Shown here piece after piece: positions 1-9,138 of a stretch of DNA of 64,000 bases. The DNA is from CAG-390 sp003523225. GTDB taxonomy: Bacteria; Bacillota; Clostridia; Oscillospirales; CAG-272. The first letter of the stretch is position 1. Every line of letters begins with the position of its first letter. The position numbers and the translations under genes are program-made. The notes under the pieces are model-generated. The model saw only the letters and a list, made by a program, of their open reading frames with translations, made no database searches and was not told the DNA's origin. The stretch is from positions 216,263 to 280,262 of the forward strand of contig CABPZE010000002.1 in NCBI GenBank assembly GCA_902461815.1, in the 5' to 3' direction.

Positions 1-95
1 AATATGAACACACTGTGTACAAGGAAGAATTATCCCTCCCACGGTATATGTACATTTTTTCAGAAAAATAATTCCCGCTTTTTTGAAAAAAGGTA

Positions 96-123
96 TTGAC
101 AAAGCAAAGAAAATGAGTATAAT
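96..123 (+). promoter_or_regulatory. Promoter of the rplJ-rplL operon
   Basis: A TTGACA -35 box (96-101) and a TATAAT -10 box (118-123) are separated by 16 bases. Transcription would begin near 130 and run through the L10 leader into rplJ. The 95 bases before it are AT-rich and hold no gene I can support. Confidence 0.8.
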
Positions 124-129
124 ATTCAT

Positions 130-304
130 GTTGACCTAAGACAGCAGGTTCCCGTAAAAGCGAAAGCCACCCTGCCGAGGAAAGCGCACTGTTAAGATAA
201 TATCTTTTTTGTGTCTTTCTCGGCGCAGTTGCGAGCCACTGCGGGAGAAAGATATTTTTTTACACTTTCTGAAGGTCCGATTAACGATCAAAGGAGATAA
301 TAAC
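130..304 (+). promoter_or_regulatory. Ribosomal protein L10 leader
   Basis: The untranslated region between the promoter and rplJ has the CCTAAGACAGCAGG stretch and the following purine-rich paired region typical of the L10 leader of Firmicutes. In that family, L10 or the L10-L12 complex binds its own leader and lowers expression of rplJ-rplL. The leader ends in a terminator-like hairpin (214-261) just before the ribosome site AAGGAG at about 291. This is recognised by eye; a covariance-model scan would confirm it. Confidence 0.8.
214..261 (+). terminator. Attenuator hairpin in the L10 leader
   Basis: TCTTTCTC (214-221) pairs with GAGAAAGA (245-252), with an inner GCAGT/ACTGC stem, followed by a run of seven T. 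The structure lies between promoter and rplJ, so it would act as a conditional terminator of the leader rather than as an end-of-gene terminator. Confidence 0.75.
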
Positions 305-856
305 ATGCCCAGCAAAGCCATACTTGAGCAGAAGCAGCAGGTTGTTTCCGACCTTTCCGAGCTGATCCGTAACTCAGCCTCAGGCGTTATTGTCAATTAT
401 CAGGGTATCACAGTTGATGACGACACCAAAATGCGCAAGGCACTGCGTGAAGCAGGCGTCAAGTACATGGTCGTCAAAAACACCCTGACCGGCAGAGCCT
501 GCGACGAATGCGGCTACTCGGAAATCAAGCAGCACCTCACCGGCATGACCGCTATTGCGATCAGCGAAAAGGACGCCGTCGCTCCCGCCAAGATCCTGAA
601 GGAATACGCTGACAAGATCGAAAGCTTCAAGATCCTTGCAGGATACGTTGACGGAGAAGTTCTTGACGAAAAGAACGTTCTCGCCCTCGCCGAGATTCCT
701 TCCAAGGATGTTCTCGTCGGAAAGCTGCTCGGCAGTCTGCTCAGCCCGCTCTACAAACTCGCTTTCGTTCTCGACGCCGCTGCAAAGAAAGAGCCCGAGA
801 GCGCGGAAGCACCCGCGGAGGCCGCTCCTGCGGAAGCCGCTACCGCCGAGGCTTGA
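305..856 (+). CDS. rplJ: 50S ribosomal protein L10
   Basis: L10 anchors the L7/L12 stalk to the large ribosomal subunit. The 183-residue product starts at the ATG eleven bases after AAGGAG; an in-frame upstream extension lies in the leader RNA and is not translated. The N-terminal rRNA-binding domain is recognisable (residues 1-110, including YQGITVDDDTKMRKALREAG and VVKNTL), and the end is an Ala/Glu-rich tail that carries the helix binding L7/L12 dimers. rplL follows 59 bases downstream in the same transcript. Length and order are those of the conserved rplJ-rplL locus. The tail after about residue 160 is a low-complexity PAEA repeat. Confidence 0.97.
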   Translation: MPSKAILEQKQQVVSDLSELIRNSASGVIVNYQGITVDDDTKMRKALREAGVKYMVVKNTLTGRACDECGYSEIKQHLTGMTAIAISEKDAVAPAKILKEYADKIESFKILAGYVDGEVLDEKNVLALAEIPSKDVLVGKLLGSLLSPLYKLAFVLDAAAKKEPESAEAPAEAAPAEAATAEA

Positions 857-915
857 TCTGCCCCTGCGGAATCTGAAAACAAAATCAATTATCTATTATC
901 AGGAGGATTACTGAA

Positions 916-1296
916 ATGGCATCCGAAAAAATCACTGCTATTGTTGAAGAAATCAAATCTCTTACCATACTTGAGCTCAACGACCTCGTAAAGGAAGTTG
1001 AAGAGACCTTTGGCGTATCCGCTGCCGCTATGGTTGCCGGTCCCGCTGTTGCCGGTGCTGCCGCCGCTCCCGCCGCCGAGGAAAAGACCGAATTTGACGT
1101 TGTTCTTGCAAGCTTCGGCTCCAGCAAGCTCGGCGTTATCAAGGTCGTCCGCGAGATCACCGGTCTCGGACTCAAGGAAGCCAAAGAGCTCGTCGAAGGC
1201 GCTCCCAAGACTCTCAAGGAAGGCTGCTCCAAGGACGAGGCAGAGTCCATCAAGGCTCAGCTCACCGAAGCCGGCGCAACCGTCGAAATCAAATAA
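916..1296 (+). CDS. rplL: 50S ribosomal protein L7/L12
   Basis: This stalk protein recruits translation factors and stimulates their GTPase activity. The 126-residue product has the N-terminal dimerisation helices (about 1-35), an Ala-rich hinge (about 36-55) and the C-terminal domain with the conserved EKTEFDVVL start and the KVVREITGLGLKEAKELVE helix that contacts factors. A GGAGG ribosome site lies nine bases before the ATG. It is the last gene of the rplJ operon and is followed by two tandem hairpins. Length and sequence are ordinary for Firmicutes. Confidence 0.98.
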   Translation: MASEKITAIVEEIKSLTILELNDLVKEVEETFGVSAAAMVAGPAVAGAAAAPAAEEKTEFDVVLASFGSSKLGVIKVVREITGLGLKEAKELVEGAPKTLKEGCSKDEAESIKAQLTEAGATVEIK

Positions 1297-1331
1297 TTTA
1301 CCCCGAACAATCAAATCCTGCTGTTCGGACA

Positions 1332-1416
1332 GGCTGTCGGAAGCGCAAGCTTCCGGCAGCCTACCGTTTTATATAACCCCTGCTGCCGCGCTATGGCGCG
1401 ACAGCAGGGGTCTTTT
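1332..1416. terminator. Tandem hairpins between rplL and manA
   Basis: Two hairpins lie in the 138-base gap between converging genes. The first pairs GGCTGTCGGAAGC with GCTTCCGGCAGCC (1332-1361). The second pairs a 16-base arm starting ACCCCTGC with its complement around a TATG loop (1376-1411) and is followed by TCTTTT. The second can serve rplL on the plus strand; the region probably also ends manA transcripts. Confidence 0.8.
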
Positions 1417-1434
1417 GGTGTATAAGTATAGCGA

Positions 1435-2403
1435 TCACATACTGCTTATAAGCATCCTTGCGTCTCCGCAGATGCGGTATCTGCCTGATCCGGCAGGCAT
1501 GAAAATACTGTCTCCCGCTTTAATAGCGACTCTGCCCCCGCTCCACTCAAGACATCCGCTTCCCTCATAGCAAAGAACGGAATTGAATGAGTCTTCCCCG
1601 GCGCAGAAAATGTCGCCGTCTTTTCCGGAAAAAACGGTGAAATATCTGCACGAGGCAAGCATTCCACGTCCGGGCTTCTCACTGCATTTTTCAAAGCGTT
1701 CAGCCTCAACCTCCGCATCCGAAAAAACTCGGATAACATCGCACGCCTTCCCGGTGTGCAGCTCACGCGGCTTGCCGTCCGCACCGACCCGCCCGTAATC
1801 CCAAAGTCGGTAGGTCAGGTCGCAGTTCTGCTGTATCTCGGCGATAAGTATTCCCTTTCCTATGGCGTGGATCATACCCGACGGAATGAAAAAGCAATCT
1901 CCCGGCTTTACCGGAACATATCGCAGGCATGAGGAAATATCTGCACCCGAGAGCGCCGCCGAACGCAGATCGTCCGGTGTTTTGCCCTCGGCAAGCCCCA
2001 TTACAAGCTCCGCACCCGGCGCGGCGTCGATGACATACCACATTTCGGTCTTACCGACACCGTTCTCTACCCGCGCGGCATATGCGTCATCCGGGTGAAC
2101 CTGCACCGACAGCCTGTCGGCGGCGTCGATGAACTTTATCAGCAGCGGGAAGCGCCCGTCGGACGGAAAATCCCGTCCAACGGCTTTTCCGCCGCTTTTT
2201 CTGATATAATCGCCAAGCGTCATTCCGTCGCATTCGCCGCCTCGAATGACGCTCATTTCACTCTCGCGGACGGTCAGCTCCCAGGTTTCGCCTATGGCGG
2301 AAGCGTCCGCGTGCTTGCCGAAGCGCCGTTCAAGCTCTTTTCCGCCCCATATCGGAGACTTTGCCACATAGGTCAGCGGCATAGGGTATACAGGCAAGCT
2401 CAT
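1435..2403 (-). CDS. manA: Mannose-6-phosphate isomerase, class I
   Basis: This cytoplasmic zinc enzyme interconverts mannose-6-phosphate and fructose-6-phosphate, feeding mannose into glycolysis or supplying precursors for GDP-mannose. The 322-residue product is a typical short Firmicutes form. The first cupin half carries the metal ligands: QVHPDD, the Glu of GKTEMWYV and the His of SGMIHAIG, followed by the conserved QQNCDLTYRLWDYGR segment. Its ATG overlaps the stop of the large upstream PHP-domain gene (ATGA), so the two are translationally coupled, an unusual partnership. The converging rplL is separated from it by hairpins. Confidence 0.93.
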   Translation of the reverse strand: MSLPVYPMPLTYVAKSPIWGGKELERRFGKHADASAIGETWELTVRESEMSVIRGGECDGMTLGDYIRKSGGKAVGRDFPSDGRFPLLIKFIDAADRLSVQVHPDDAYAARVENGVGKTEMWYVIDAAPGAELVMGLAEGKTPDDLRSAALSGADISSCLRYVPVKPGDCFFIPSGMIHAIGKGILIAEIQQNCDLTYRLWDYGRVGADGKPRELHTGKACDVIRVFSDAEVEAERFEKCSEKPGRGMLASCRYFTVFSGKDGDIFCAGEDSFNSVLCYEGSGCLEWSGGRVAIKAGDSIFMPAGSGRYRICGDARMLISSM

Positions 2404-5400
2404 TTTTTCCTCTTTTCAGACGATGAGCGCTTTTTTCTGATACCCAGCACTCCAAGCAATGCGGCAACACCTCCGGATACTGCCGCAGAAGCCGCAGCAA
2501 TAGCCGCCGCCTCGCCGTCGGTAAGACGGAGGCGTTCCTTGCGCGCATTGCGCTTTGCGTCGGTTTTGTCGTCCTTTTTCTTCTGACGCGTTTCCTTTCT
2601 CGTGGGAACAGCAGAAAATTCGTTTCTCGTCTGCTCGTCCGTAAACAGCCCCGGGGTCGGGTCGTAAAGTCCGAGAGGCGAGGAGGCAACAGAAAGACCT
2701 GCGAGCTTTACATATCTGCGTGCGCGTCCGTGATGCGCTTCGCCGTCAAATGTCGCGCCATAATTCCAGTGGACGCGGGACACGACCTCGCCGTCAAGCA
2801 CCAGATCAAGACGTCTTCCAAAGGGTGAGGATGAGGTAATATGCTTATCGCATATGATGAGATCTTTACCTTCCACAAGAGCTGTTCCGTATCTTTCGTT
2901 GAAATCATCTACGGTAAGGTCTGAATTTTCATATCTTACCCAAACGGTAAGACCGGAACGCGGCGGGAGCTTCACATCCGCCGGGAAGGTCCAGCATCTT
3001 TCCTCATACGGCGGCTTTCCGGTTTTGGTCCATAACCGGAACGATGCTCCGCCGAGATCCAGCTCGCGCGGTGAAGAATTGTAAACCGAAACGTACGGGA
3101 AGGGGTCGGACACCGTAACTCCGTCACGTTCAAGCGGCATACTGCACGGCAGCACCTCCGTGACGGTTACAGGTGAGATAAATGTGCTCACAGTTGCCGA
3201 GGTATGCTTCTTTCCGGCAATATCTGCGGTAACGACAGCACTCAGACGTCTTGCGCCGGACAGCTCCGGGAAGGAGCGGCTGACTTTCAGCGTTTTTCCC
3301 GCCGGCAGCTTGCCGCAGTGTACTGTGGAATACGGTTCGGTATTCTGAAGTTCAAAGCCCGATACAGCTCCGAGGTAAAAGTCCACACGCACATTTTCCG
3401 CCGTCTCCGATCCGCCGTTTGTAAGACGAAGCTTTGCCGACGCTCCGCGGTCGGGATTGTAGGATGCGCCAAGCTCCGGCGCACCAAGCGTAAGCGCAGA
3501 ACGGTGATCTATCCACACCGGAGCTGTTACCGAATACTGCTTCGGCGCAGTAATACGGAGATAATAGTAATCAAAATCGGGGGCAAGGACAGGCTTCCAC
3601 TCAAAGTGCTTCAGCACTCCGGCGTTACGCACAGCTACCACGATGTTATCCTCGGCAACTATCTCGACCTTTCCGATGCCGCGCTCATTTTCGGTGGAGA
3701 TAGAAATATCAAAGCAAAGTCGATCGGGATCTTCAAGGTGTGAGCCAAGCCATTTTCCGTTCACGCGGTATTTTATTTTAAGCGTAGGCTCGGATGCCGT
3801 ATATGTGCGGCGGGCGCGGAAAGCGTCCATAATATTGTCGCGGGTCAGCGAGGGCGCTAAAACAAAACCGATCTGTGGCTGTGCGGTCGTCCAGTTGGGC
3901 GAATGATTGTCCTCATTCGACACCGGAGCGGCGTGCCAGCCTGCGGCAAGCTGAGCCGCATATTCAAGGTCGTAAGCCGAGCTGCGTATTTCGGCAAGGC
4001 AGACCTTTTTGTCGACGGAGTCGGTTCGGAAGGCGTACTCGTCAAAATTGCCCCATGCAAGTCCCGGATGATTGAACATGGCAACAGCGTCCGGGTCGGC
4101 TTCAAGCTTGCGGTAAAGCTCCGGCATGGACGTTTCGTAAATCTGATGCTCGATCTTTCTGCTGCCTATTACGTTCATATGTCCCCAGTAGCCGCACATC
4201 ATGTTCCAGGTCATCTCATAGCCCCAGAGCGCGGCAAATCTGCCGGGATCATCATAGCGGTCGGCGGTCTCTATCAGGCTGTCCGCAGAACCGGAATGAT
4301 AATGTGAGTGTTCCGTGACCGCAAAATAGTCCACACCGCCCACATCGCGGGCATATTTGTAGGCGTCGTCGGGAGTTCCCGTTCCGTCAGAAGCTCCGGT
4401 GTGACAGTGTACCTCGCCGCGGTAAGCGTTAAGCTCGCTCAGGTCGGAGACCGAAAAGCTCACGCGCTTTACCGTGTGATTGCCAAGCATATCGCAAAGC
4501 TCAAGCCGCAGCCTGTGCTCGCCTACCGCAAAGGGCTTGGGGGGATCGTAGCTCATCCGCACTGCGCTCCATTCGGCGCGCCCGGTAAGCTCCTTATCAT
4601 CTATGAACAGCCGACACTCGGAAAGCTTAACACCAGAAATATCGTAAAAATCCGCCCACACCGGCGTTCCGGCGTTTATGTCGTATGCGTATTTTGAGGT
4701 CGGATGAATGCCAAGCACCCGCGGGCCGACGTTATCGTACACTGCGGCGCTGAGTTTTGTCGCAAGCGCGACCTCTCGTGTGCCATCGGAGGCATGGAGC
4801 GAATAAACAAGCCGTGTAAGGCGCTCGATAATATTTAACGGAATAACGGCGTGATACAAGCCGTCGTCCTGCTCGTGCGCAGGAATGCGCATTTTATCCC
4901 CGCCCTCAAGCGTAAGCATGACCCATGCTGAGGAGACGGGACGGCATGCGTCGGTGGGGACTGCGGCAAAGGTTATCTCATGCACCGCATCTCCGAGATA
5001 TACGGCGTCGGCGGGAGCCACCGGAAGGATAACAGGGAGAGACGCCGAGGGGTCAAGCACTCCCTGACCTTCATCAAATGTTCCGGGGGTGGCATACGAA
5101 GCGTGAGCAATATTCACTGCTTCGGACGGACGGCGGACGTCCACGGTCCAGACGGAGGAACGGCGCACCGGGCAGTCCCATTCTCCCCACACGTTGTTGT
5201 AGGTCAGCGAGTACACCGCCGCGTCGGCATCCGCACCGCGCGGAACAAGATAAAGCGTGCAGGGTGAGTAGTCGGTGGGCAGCTCCGGGAGTCCCCGGAG
5301 ATACACCTTCTCTCCGCTCTCGGGGTCTGTTTCGCGGGGATCGATCGGCATTATCCTGACCGAACCGGGATCAAGCTCCGGCACGGGCGGGCGATACATT

Positions 5401-6038
5401 CCGTTCATCGCATCGCAGAAATCAGCCGGAGTAGTATAATCACGCGCGTCAGTCCCGACCTTGAAATTGCGCTTGTAAAGCGGCCACCAGACCGCGACCT
5501 CACCTGCGCGGAGAATATTCTCCCCCTCGCGCGGCGACAGCGGCAGGCGCTTGGGAGCTGCAGCGTCCTGCGGCATGATAAGCAATTCCCAGCCGTAAAG
5601 GTCGACGTCTGCCCCGCCGGTATTGTACAGCTCAAGGTACGAGGTGACGTTTTTATCCTTGGGGCGGTTGAATATCTCGGTAATAATGAAGGGAGGAAGC
5701 GCCGGGAGCTTCACGATATCAAGAAGGTATTCCCCGCGGCATCCGCCGCCCTCAATTACGTACCTGAGCTTTCCTTCCGTCATAAGCGCGGCGGGTATGC
5801 GGCAGGAATATATCTCAAATCTGCGCCCGTTGTTTTCAAAGGAATCACACGGAGTCATAGCGAGCTTCTCTGAACCGCCGGGAGCGGAAAGTGAAAGCTC
5901 CAGCCGTGAGGGAAGTCCGCATTCGGGGCAGCTCTGCGGACGCTCTATCGCCGCAGCTATGTCATGCCCATGTCCCGCAGGCGCGAAAGCGGCAGGCGAA
6001 TGCAGCAGCACAAGACCGGATCTGTCGTTAATGTTCAT
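2400..6038 (-). CDS. Large lamin-tail / CehA-type PHP metal-hydrolase protein
   Basis: This 1212-residue protein has no signal peptide. In order: a short N-terminal beta region; a lamin-tail-like domain (about 117-290, FIITEIFNRP and LYNTGGADVDLYGWEL); a beta-rich linker (about 330-530); a CehA/McbA-type PHP hydrolase core (about 540-750) with HCHTGASDGTG, FAVTEHSHYH, NHPG and SNEDNHS supplying metal ligands; beta domains; a second lamin-tail-like stretch (about 955-1085, TEVLPCSMPL and LDLGGASFRLW); and an Ala-rich hydrophobic segment ending in a basic tail (about 1170-1212). PHP-family proteins are metal-dependent phosphoesterases, but the substrate here is unknown. The C-terminal hydrophobic/basic end suggests membrane association (inference). 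It is co-transcribed with manA. Confidence 0.8.
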   Translation of the reverse strand: MNINDRSGLVLLHSPAAFAPAGHGHDIAAAIERPQSCPECGLPSRLELSLSAPGGSEKLAMTPCDSFENNGRRFEIYSCRIPAALMTEGKLRYVIEGGGCRGEYLLDIVKLPALPPFIITEIFNRPKDKNVTSYLELYNTGGADVDLYGWELLIMPQDAAAPKRLPLSPREGENILRAGEVAVWWPLYKRNFKVGTDARDYTTPADFCDAMNGMYRPPVPELDPGSVRIMPIDPRETDPESGEKVYLRGLPELPTDYSPCTLYLVPRGADADAAVYSLTYNNVWGEWDCPVRRSSVWTVDVRRPSEAVNIAHASYATPGTFDEGQGVLDPSASLPVILPVAPADAVYLGDAVHEITFAAVPTDACRPVSSAWVMLTLEGGDKMRIPAHEQDDGLYHAVIPLNIIERLTRLVYSLHASDGTREVALATKLSAAVYDNVGPRVLGIHPTSKYAYDINAGTPVWADFYDISGVKLSECRLFIDDKELTGRAEWSAVRMSYDPPKPFAVGEHRLRLELCDMLGNHTVKRVSFSVSDLSELNAYRGEVHCHTGASDGTGTPDDAYKYARDVGGVDYFAVTEHSHYHSGSADSLIETADRYDDPGRFAALWGYEMTWNMMCGYWGHMNVIGSRKIEHQIYETSMPELYRKLEADPDAVAMFNHPGLAWGNFDEYAFRTDSVDKKVCLAEIRSSAYDLEYAAQLAAGWHAAPVSNEDNHSPNWTTAQPQIGFVLAPSLTRDNIMDAFRARRTYTASEPTLKIKYRVNGKWLGSHLEDPDRLCFDISISTENERGIGKVEIVAEDNIVVAVRNAGVLKHFEWKPVLAPDFDYYYLRITAPKQYSVTAPVWIDHRSALTLGAPELGASYNPDRGASAKLRLTNGGSETAENVRVDFYLGAVSGFELQNTEPYSTVHCGKLPAGKTLKVSRSFPELSGARRLSAVVTADIAGKKHTSATVSTFISPVTVTEVLPCSMPLERDGVTVSDPFPYVSVYNSSPRELDLGGASFRLWTKTGKPPYEERCWTFPADVKLPPRSGLTVWVRYENSDLTVDDFNERYGTALVEGKDLIICDKHITSSSPFGRRLDLVLDGEVVSRVHWNYGATFDGEAHHGRARRYVKLAGLSVASSPLGLYDPTPGLFTDEQTRNEFSAVPTRKETRQKKKDDKTDAKRNARKERLRLTDGEAAAIAAASAAVSGGVAALLGVLGIRKKRSSSEKRKK

Positions 6039-6068
6039 TGCGTTGTATCCTTTCTTTTGTTACCAATA

Positions 6069-6097
6069 ATTATACCACTATAATCCCCCTCCCGCAA
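6069..6097 (-). promoter_or_regulatory. Promoter of the PHP-protein/manA operon
   Basis: On the minus strand a perfect TATAAT (6069-6074) lies 17 bases after a weak TTGCGG -35 (6092-6097). The ribosome site AAAGGA precedes the start codon at 6038. Confidence 0.6.
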
Positions 6098-6191
6098 GTA
6101 AAAAAGCAGAATTAAAATGAAAAAGATGCCCGTGCCGCGTTTTTTCGCTTCGGTTTCACGGACGACCGTCATTTTCTGTGGATTTTCGCGC

Positions 6192-6224
6192 AAAAAAGAG
6201 CCGGTGCGCATAAAGCACACCAGC
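6192..6224 (-). terminator. Terminator after the GH20 gene
   Basis: On the minus strand GCTGGTGTGC pairs with GCGCACCGGC around a TTTAT loop and is followed by TCTTTTTT. It closes the trxA-FTR-nucleoside hydrolase-GH20 operon. Confidence 0.8.
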
Positions 6225-6271
6225 CCCGTATTGCGGACATCAGATCCGCCGGATATTATTCAATAATGTCA

Positions 6272-8149
6272 TCAAAGCAGACCCGCGGTAACGGTAGCGT
6301 TCCAGTTGTTGTAGTTTACATACGGCGTGCGGGGATCGTCCTCCGCTCTGCCGTCGCAGGAAAGCAGAGGCTGTTCAAGCTCCTCGATACGCCCGATCTC
6401 ACCCGAAAGCCAGCCCTCAAGCCGAAGCGCAGTCGATTCAAGGCGCGCGCGCAGACCGCCAAGCCGCTGCTCCTGGGATGAAAAGCCGAAGGTCTTGTTT
6501 TCGGCATACCACTGAGAGCGGAAGGCTGCGGTGAAAGCCTCAAGCTTTGAGATCACAACCGGAATATCCTCGTGTGCCAGCCGACGTACCGCCGGGCGGT
6601 CACCCGCAAGGTACGCATTGCGTATCCTTACAGTGAGATCGCATTTATCCGCAAGCAGATCGCACAAAAGTCCGAGTGTGTTGAACAGATAGCCCCAGCG
6701 CTCATCCTTTGCGTGGGTAAGCAGCCGTTCTGCGGCGTCGGCATAATAATCCGGCGCTTCGGGACCCACATGGCGATCCATAAGTCCCTCAAGCGGGTCA
6801 TTGAAAAGCAGATATTTGCAGGGGCATACGGGATGCGAAAGCTCGCCCGGCGCAGTTCCGGGAAGTGCGTTTGGCAGGTCAAGCAGCATCAGCTCGTCAA
6901 AGCCCATACCGAACAGTGTGCGGCTGCGCTCCTCAAGCAGCTCCGCAGGCGCTTCTCCCTGAGTATAGAGCCGCTCGGCAAAGTAAAGCATGGTGGGCAG
7001 CGTCGAAAACTGCGACGCCTCTCCTCCGTTGTCGCCCCATCCGGTGACTATAACGCTTCCGACTCCGTGCTCGGCGCAGGAATCAAGCTGCAGCTTTGTG
7101 GAAGCAAGCGAAAAAGCATTGTGCGGCGCAAAGCCCGACCACTTCCATGCTCCCCCGGCAAATATCACGGGATTGTTGAATTTCAGGTGACATTCTATCA
7201 TGTGATCGAATATCTGACGGTCAAGAGAATAGTAGTCCCAATATACAAGAGTGACGTTTTCAGGCACTTTAGCCATGATCTCGGGTGCTATCTCGCCCTC
7301 GCGGACGCGGTACGCGCCGCCGAACGCCATGCGGAAGAACATATCGCTCCACATCATAGGCTCATATCCTATCTCGGCGCAGATCTTTGCAACGCGCTCA
7401 AGATGCTCAAGCATTATCTCCGGCGCGGGACGGTAGCCGTTCCTGCTCAGGTATCTTCCCCGCCCCAGCATATGCGCCTCATCCATACCGATGTTTATGC
7501 GTTTTGAACGGAAAAGTCTGCGGCAGGTCTCAAGGCAGGCGCGTATGAAGGTGTATGTTTTCTCATCCCCGACAAGAAGAATATCCCCGCAGTCCGTCAT
7601 TGAGCTGAGTCCCGGCCAGCGCAGAGCGGTGGCAAGATGCGCCAGCGTCTGCATACAGGGTATCAGCTCGATGCCGAACATATCGGCATAATCGTCTATC
7701 TCCTTTATCTCGTCGGCGGAGTATCTGCCGCGCATACGTCCGAAATACGGATATTCCGGCACCTCGTAGGTGTCCTCCGTGTAAAGCATAAGCGAATCGT
7801 ACCCCATGGCAGCAAGCAAACGGATCATTTTCTTTGCGCCGTCAATGCTCAGCACGGCGTTGCGGGAAACATCAGCCATGTAGCAAAGCATTTCCGGCTT
7901 TCCGGTTTCGACCTGATCGCCGGATGATATTGCCTTTCCAAGCAACGAAAGCCCACGGAAAAATTCGTTTTTGCGGCGGTATGTAAGGACAATGCCCTCC
8001 TCCCCGCGGCGCAGAGACAGCTCATCCCCCTGTCTTGCTTCGACTCTCACGCCGGACGCGGAAAGACGCAGTCCAAGCATCGGTGCAATTTCGGAAGCGC
8101 CGCGAAGCAGCGATCTATCGGCGCAGATGAGATTTACATTTCGTGACAT
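6272..8149 (-). CDS. Beta-N-acetylhexosaminidase, GH20 family
   Basis: Family 20 enzymes remove terminal N-acetylglucosamine or N-acetylgalactosamine by substrate-assisted catalysis. In this 625-residue product the barrel starts near residue 85; the YTEDTYEVPEYPYFG segment and the catalytic Asp-Glu pair in INIGMDEAHMLG (about residue 220) mark the family. The N-terminal part is short and there is no signal peptide, so the enzyme acts on imported oligosaccharides inside the cell. The C-terminal 170 residues are alpha-helical and not typical of secreted GH20 enzymes. A GGAGGGAG ribosome site precedes the ATG. It is the last gene of an operon with nucleoside hydrolase, an FTR-like protein and thioredoxin. 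Exact substrate is unknown. Confidence 0.85.
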   Translation of the reverse strand: MSRNVNLICADRSLLRGASEIAPMLGLRLSASGVRVEARQGDELSLRRGEEGIVLTYRRKNEFFRGLSLLGKAISSGDQVETGKPEMLCYMADVSRNAVLSIDGAKKMIRLLAAMGYDSLMLYTEDTYEVPEYPYFGRMRGRYSADEIKEIDDYADMFGIELIPCMQTLAHLATALRWPGLSSMTDCGDILLVGDEKTYTFIRACLETCRRLFRSKRINIGMDEAHMLGRGRYLSRNGYRPAPEIMLEHLERVAKICAEIGYEPMMWSDMFFRMAFGGAYRVREGEIAPEIMAKVPENVTLVYWDYYSLDRQIFDHMIECHLKFNNPVIFAGGAWKWSGFAPHNAFSLASTKLQLDSCAEHGVGSVIVTGWGDNGGEASQFSTLPTMLYFAERLYTQGEAPAELLEERSRTLFGMGFDELMLLDLPNALPGTAPGELSHPVCPCKYLLFNDPLEGLMDRHVGPEAPDYYADAAERLLTHAKDERWGYLFNTLGLLCDLLADKCDLTVRIRNAYLAGDRPAVRRLAHEDIPVVISKLEAFTAAFRSQWYAENKTFGFSSQEQRLGGLRARLESTALRLEGWLSGEIGRIEELEQPLLSCDGRAEDDPRTPYVNYNNWNATVTAGLL

Positions 8150-8199
8150 AATGTTGCTCCCTCCTGATTCAACCAGATGATAAATATTATATTTTGAAA

Positions 8200-9120
8200 T
8201 TATTCAGCCGGACGGTCCTTTTCTGCCAGGTGGCGGAAAAGATCGGCATATATCGGGTCGCGGCGGATCTTTCTTATGTAAACATAATGCGCTCTTGCCG
8301 CGTCAAAAGCGTAACGGCAGTCAGATGTCACGTACGGACGCGGAATGGCAACCATCTCAAGAGCCTCGGGTCTGGTTATGCAGGCAACTGCGGTCACATC
8401 CCAGATAACCTTTGACCATCCGTAAGGATTCTTTGTATATGCCGCGGTAATATCGCAAAGATAATTGCAAAGCTCGTTTTTGCCGCGCAGATAATACTCC
8501 ACCTCGGGAATGGTCGTGATAAAGGAGCTGCACACTCCGTCGCAGGGTATCTGAACCAGCGGAATTCCCGAATCAAATACCACCTGAGCCGCCGGAATAT
8601 CCTGCTTCAGATTGAATTCCCGGGTATCGGGGCGCTCAAGGGCGTGTCCGCCCAGCCACACCACCACCGCGCGGTCGCATATGGCAGGCTCCTTTACGAT
8701 TGCGGACGCCACATTGGTTATCGCGCCGAGCGCAACTATCCATACGCGCTCCTCGCTCTCCATGACGGTGCGCACGATATTGTCGCAGGCGTCGGAGGGA
8801 ACGTACTCGCTCTTTGAGGTCATAAACCGCTCAGAACCGCGGTAAACCGGGATGCGCTTTGCCATTTCGGGGTCGGTAAGAGCGGTTATATGAAAGATCT
8901 CATTATAGCTCTTTTCCATTCCGTCGCCCGCCGACACGGAGCGGCTGTTAAGGAAGGGGGCTGCGTTAATTGACAGCAGATTCACCTTGTCACCCGACAG
9001 CATGGAGTATGCTATTGCGTACTGGTCATCGACCTCGTTATATGCGTCGGTATCAAGTATAATGTTCTTTTGTGCGCCGTTTTTAAGCTCGGCAATGATC
9101 TCGTTTGCGTTTATTTTCAT
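8200..9120 (-). CDS. Nucleoside hydrolase (IUNH family)
   Basis: The family cleaves the N-glycosidic bond of ribonucleosides to give ribose and a free base. The calcium-binding signature DTDAYNEVDDQYA lies near the N-terminus, and the C-terminal metal and substrate residues are plausible (TAVACITRP region). I chose the ATG at 9120, giving 306 residues, because AGGAG stands ten bases ahead; a TTG nine bases further upstream is almost on top of the ribosome site. It follows the FTR-like gene by 18 bases and precedes GH20 by 50. Some members of this family act on non-nucleoside ribosides, so the substrate is uncertain. Confidence 0.85.
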   Translation of the reverse strand: MKINANEIIAELKNGAQKNIILDTDAYNEVDDQYAIAYSMLSGDKVNLLSINAAPFLNSRSVSAGDGMEKSYNEIFHITALTDPEMAKRIPVYRGSERFMTSKSEYVPSDACDNIVRTVMESEERVWIVALGAITNVASAIVKEPAICDRAVVVWLGGHALERPDTREFNLKQDIPAAQVVFDSGIPLVQIPCDGVCSSFITTIPEVEYYLRGKNELCNYLCDITAAYTKNPYGWSKVIWDVTAVACITRPEALEMVAIPRPYVTSDCRYAFDAARAHYVYIRKIRRDPIYADLFRHLAEKDRPAE

Positions 9121-9138
9121 CTTAGACAATGCTCCTGA

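Noticed and set aside
6572..7507. Plus-strand frame of 311 codons across the GH20 gene
   Set aside because: Antisense of conserved GH20 catalytic sequence; basic, motif-free product typical of a shadow frame.
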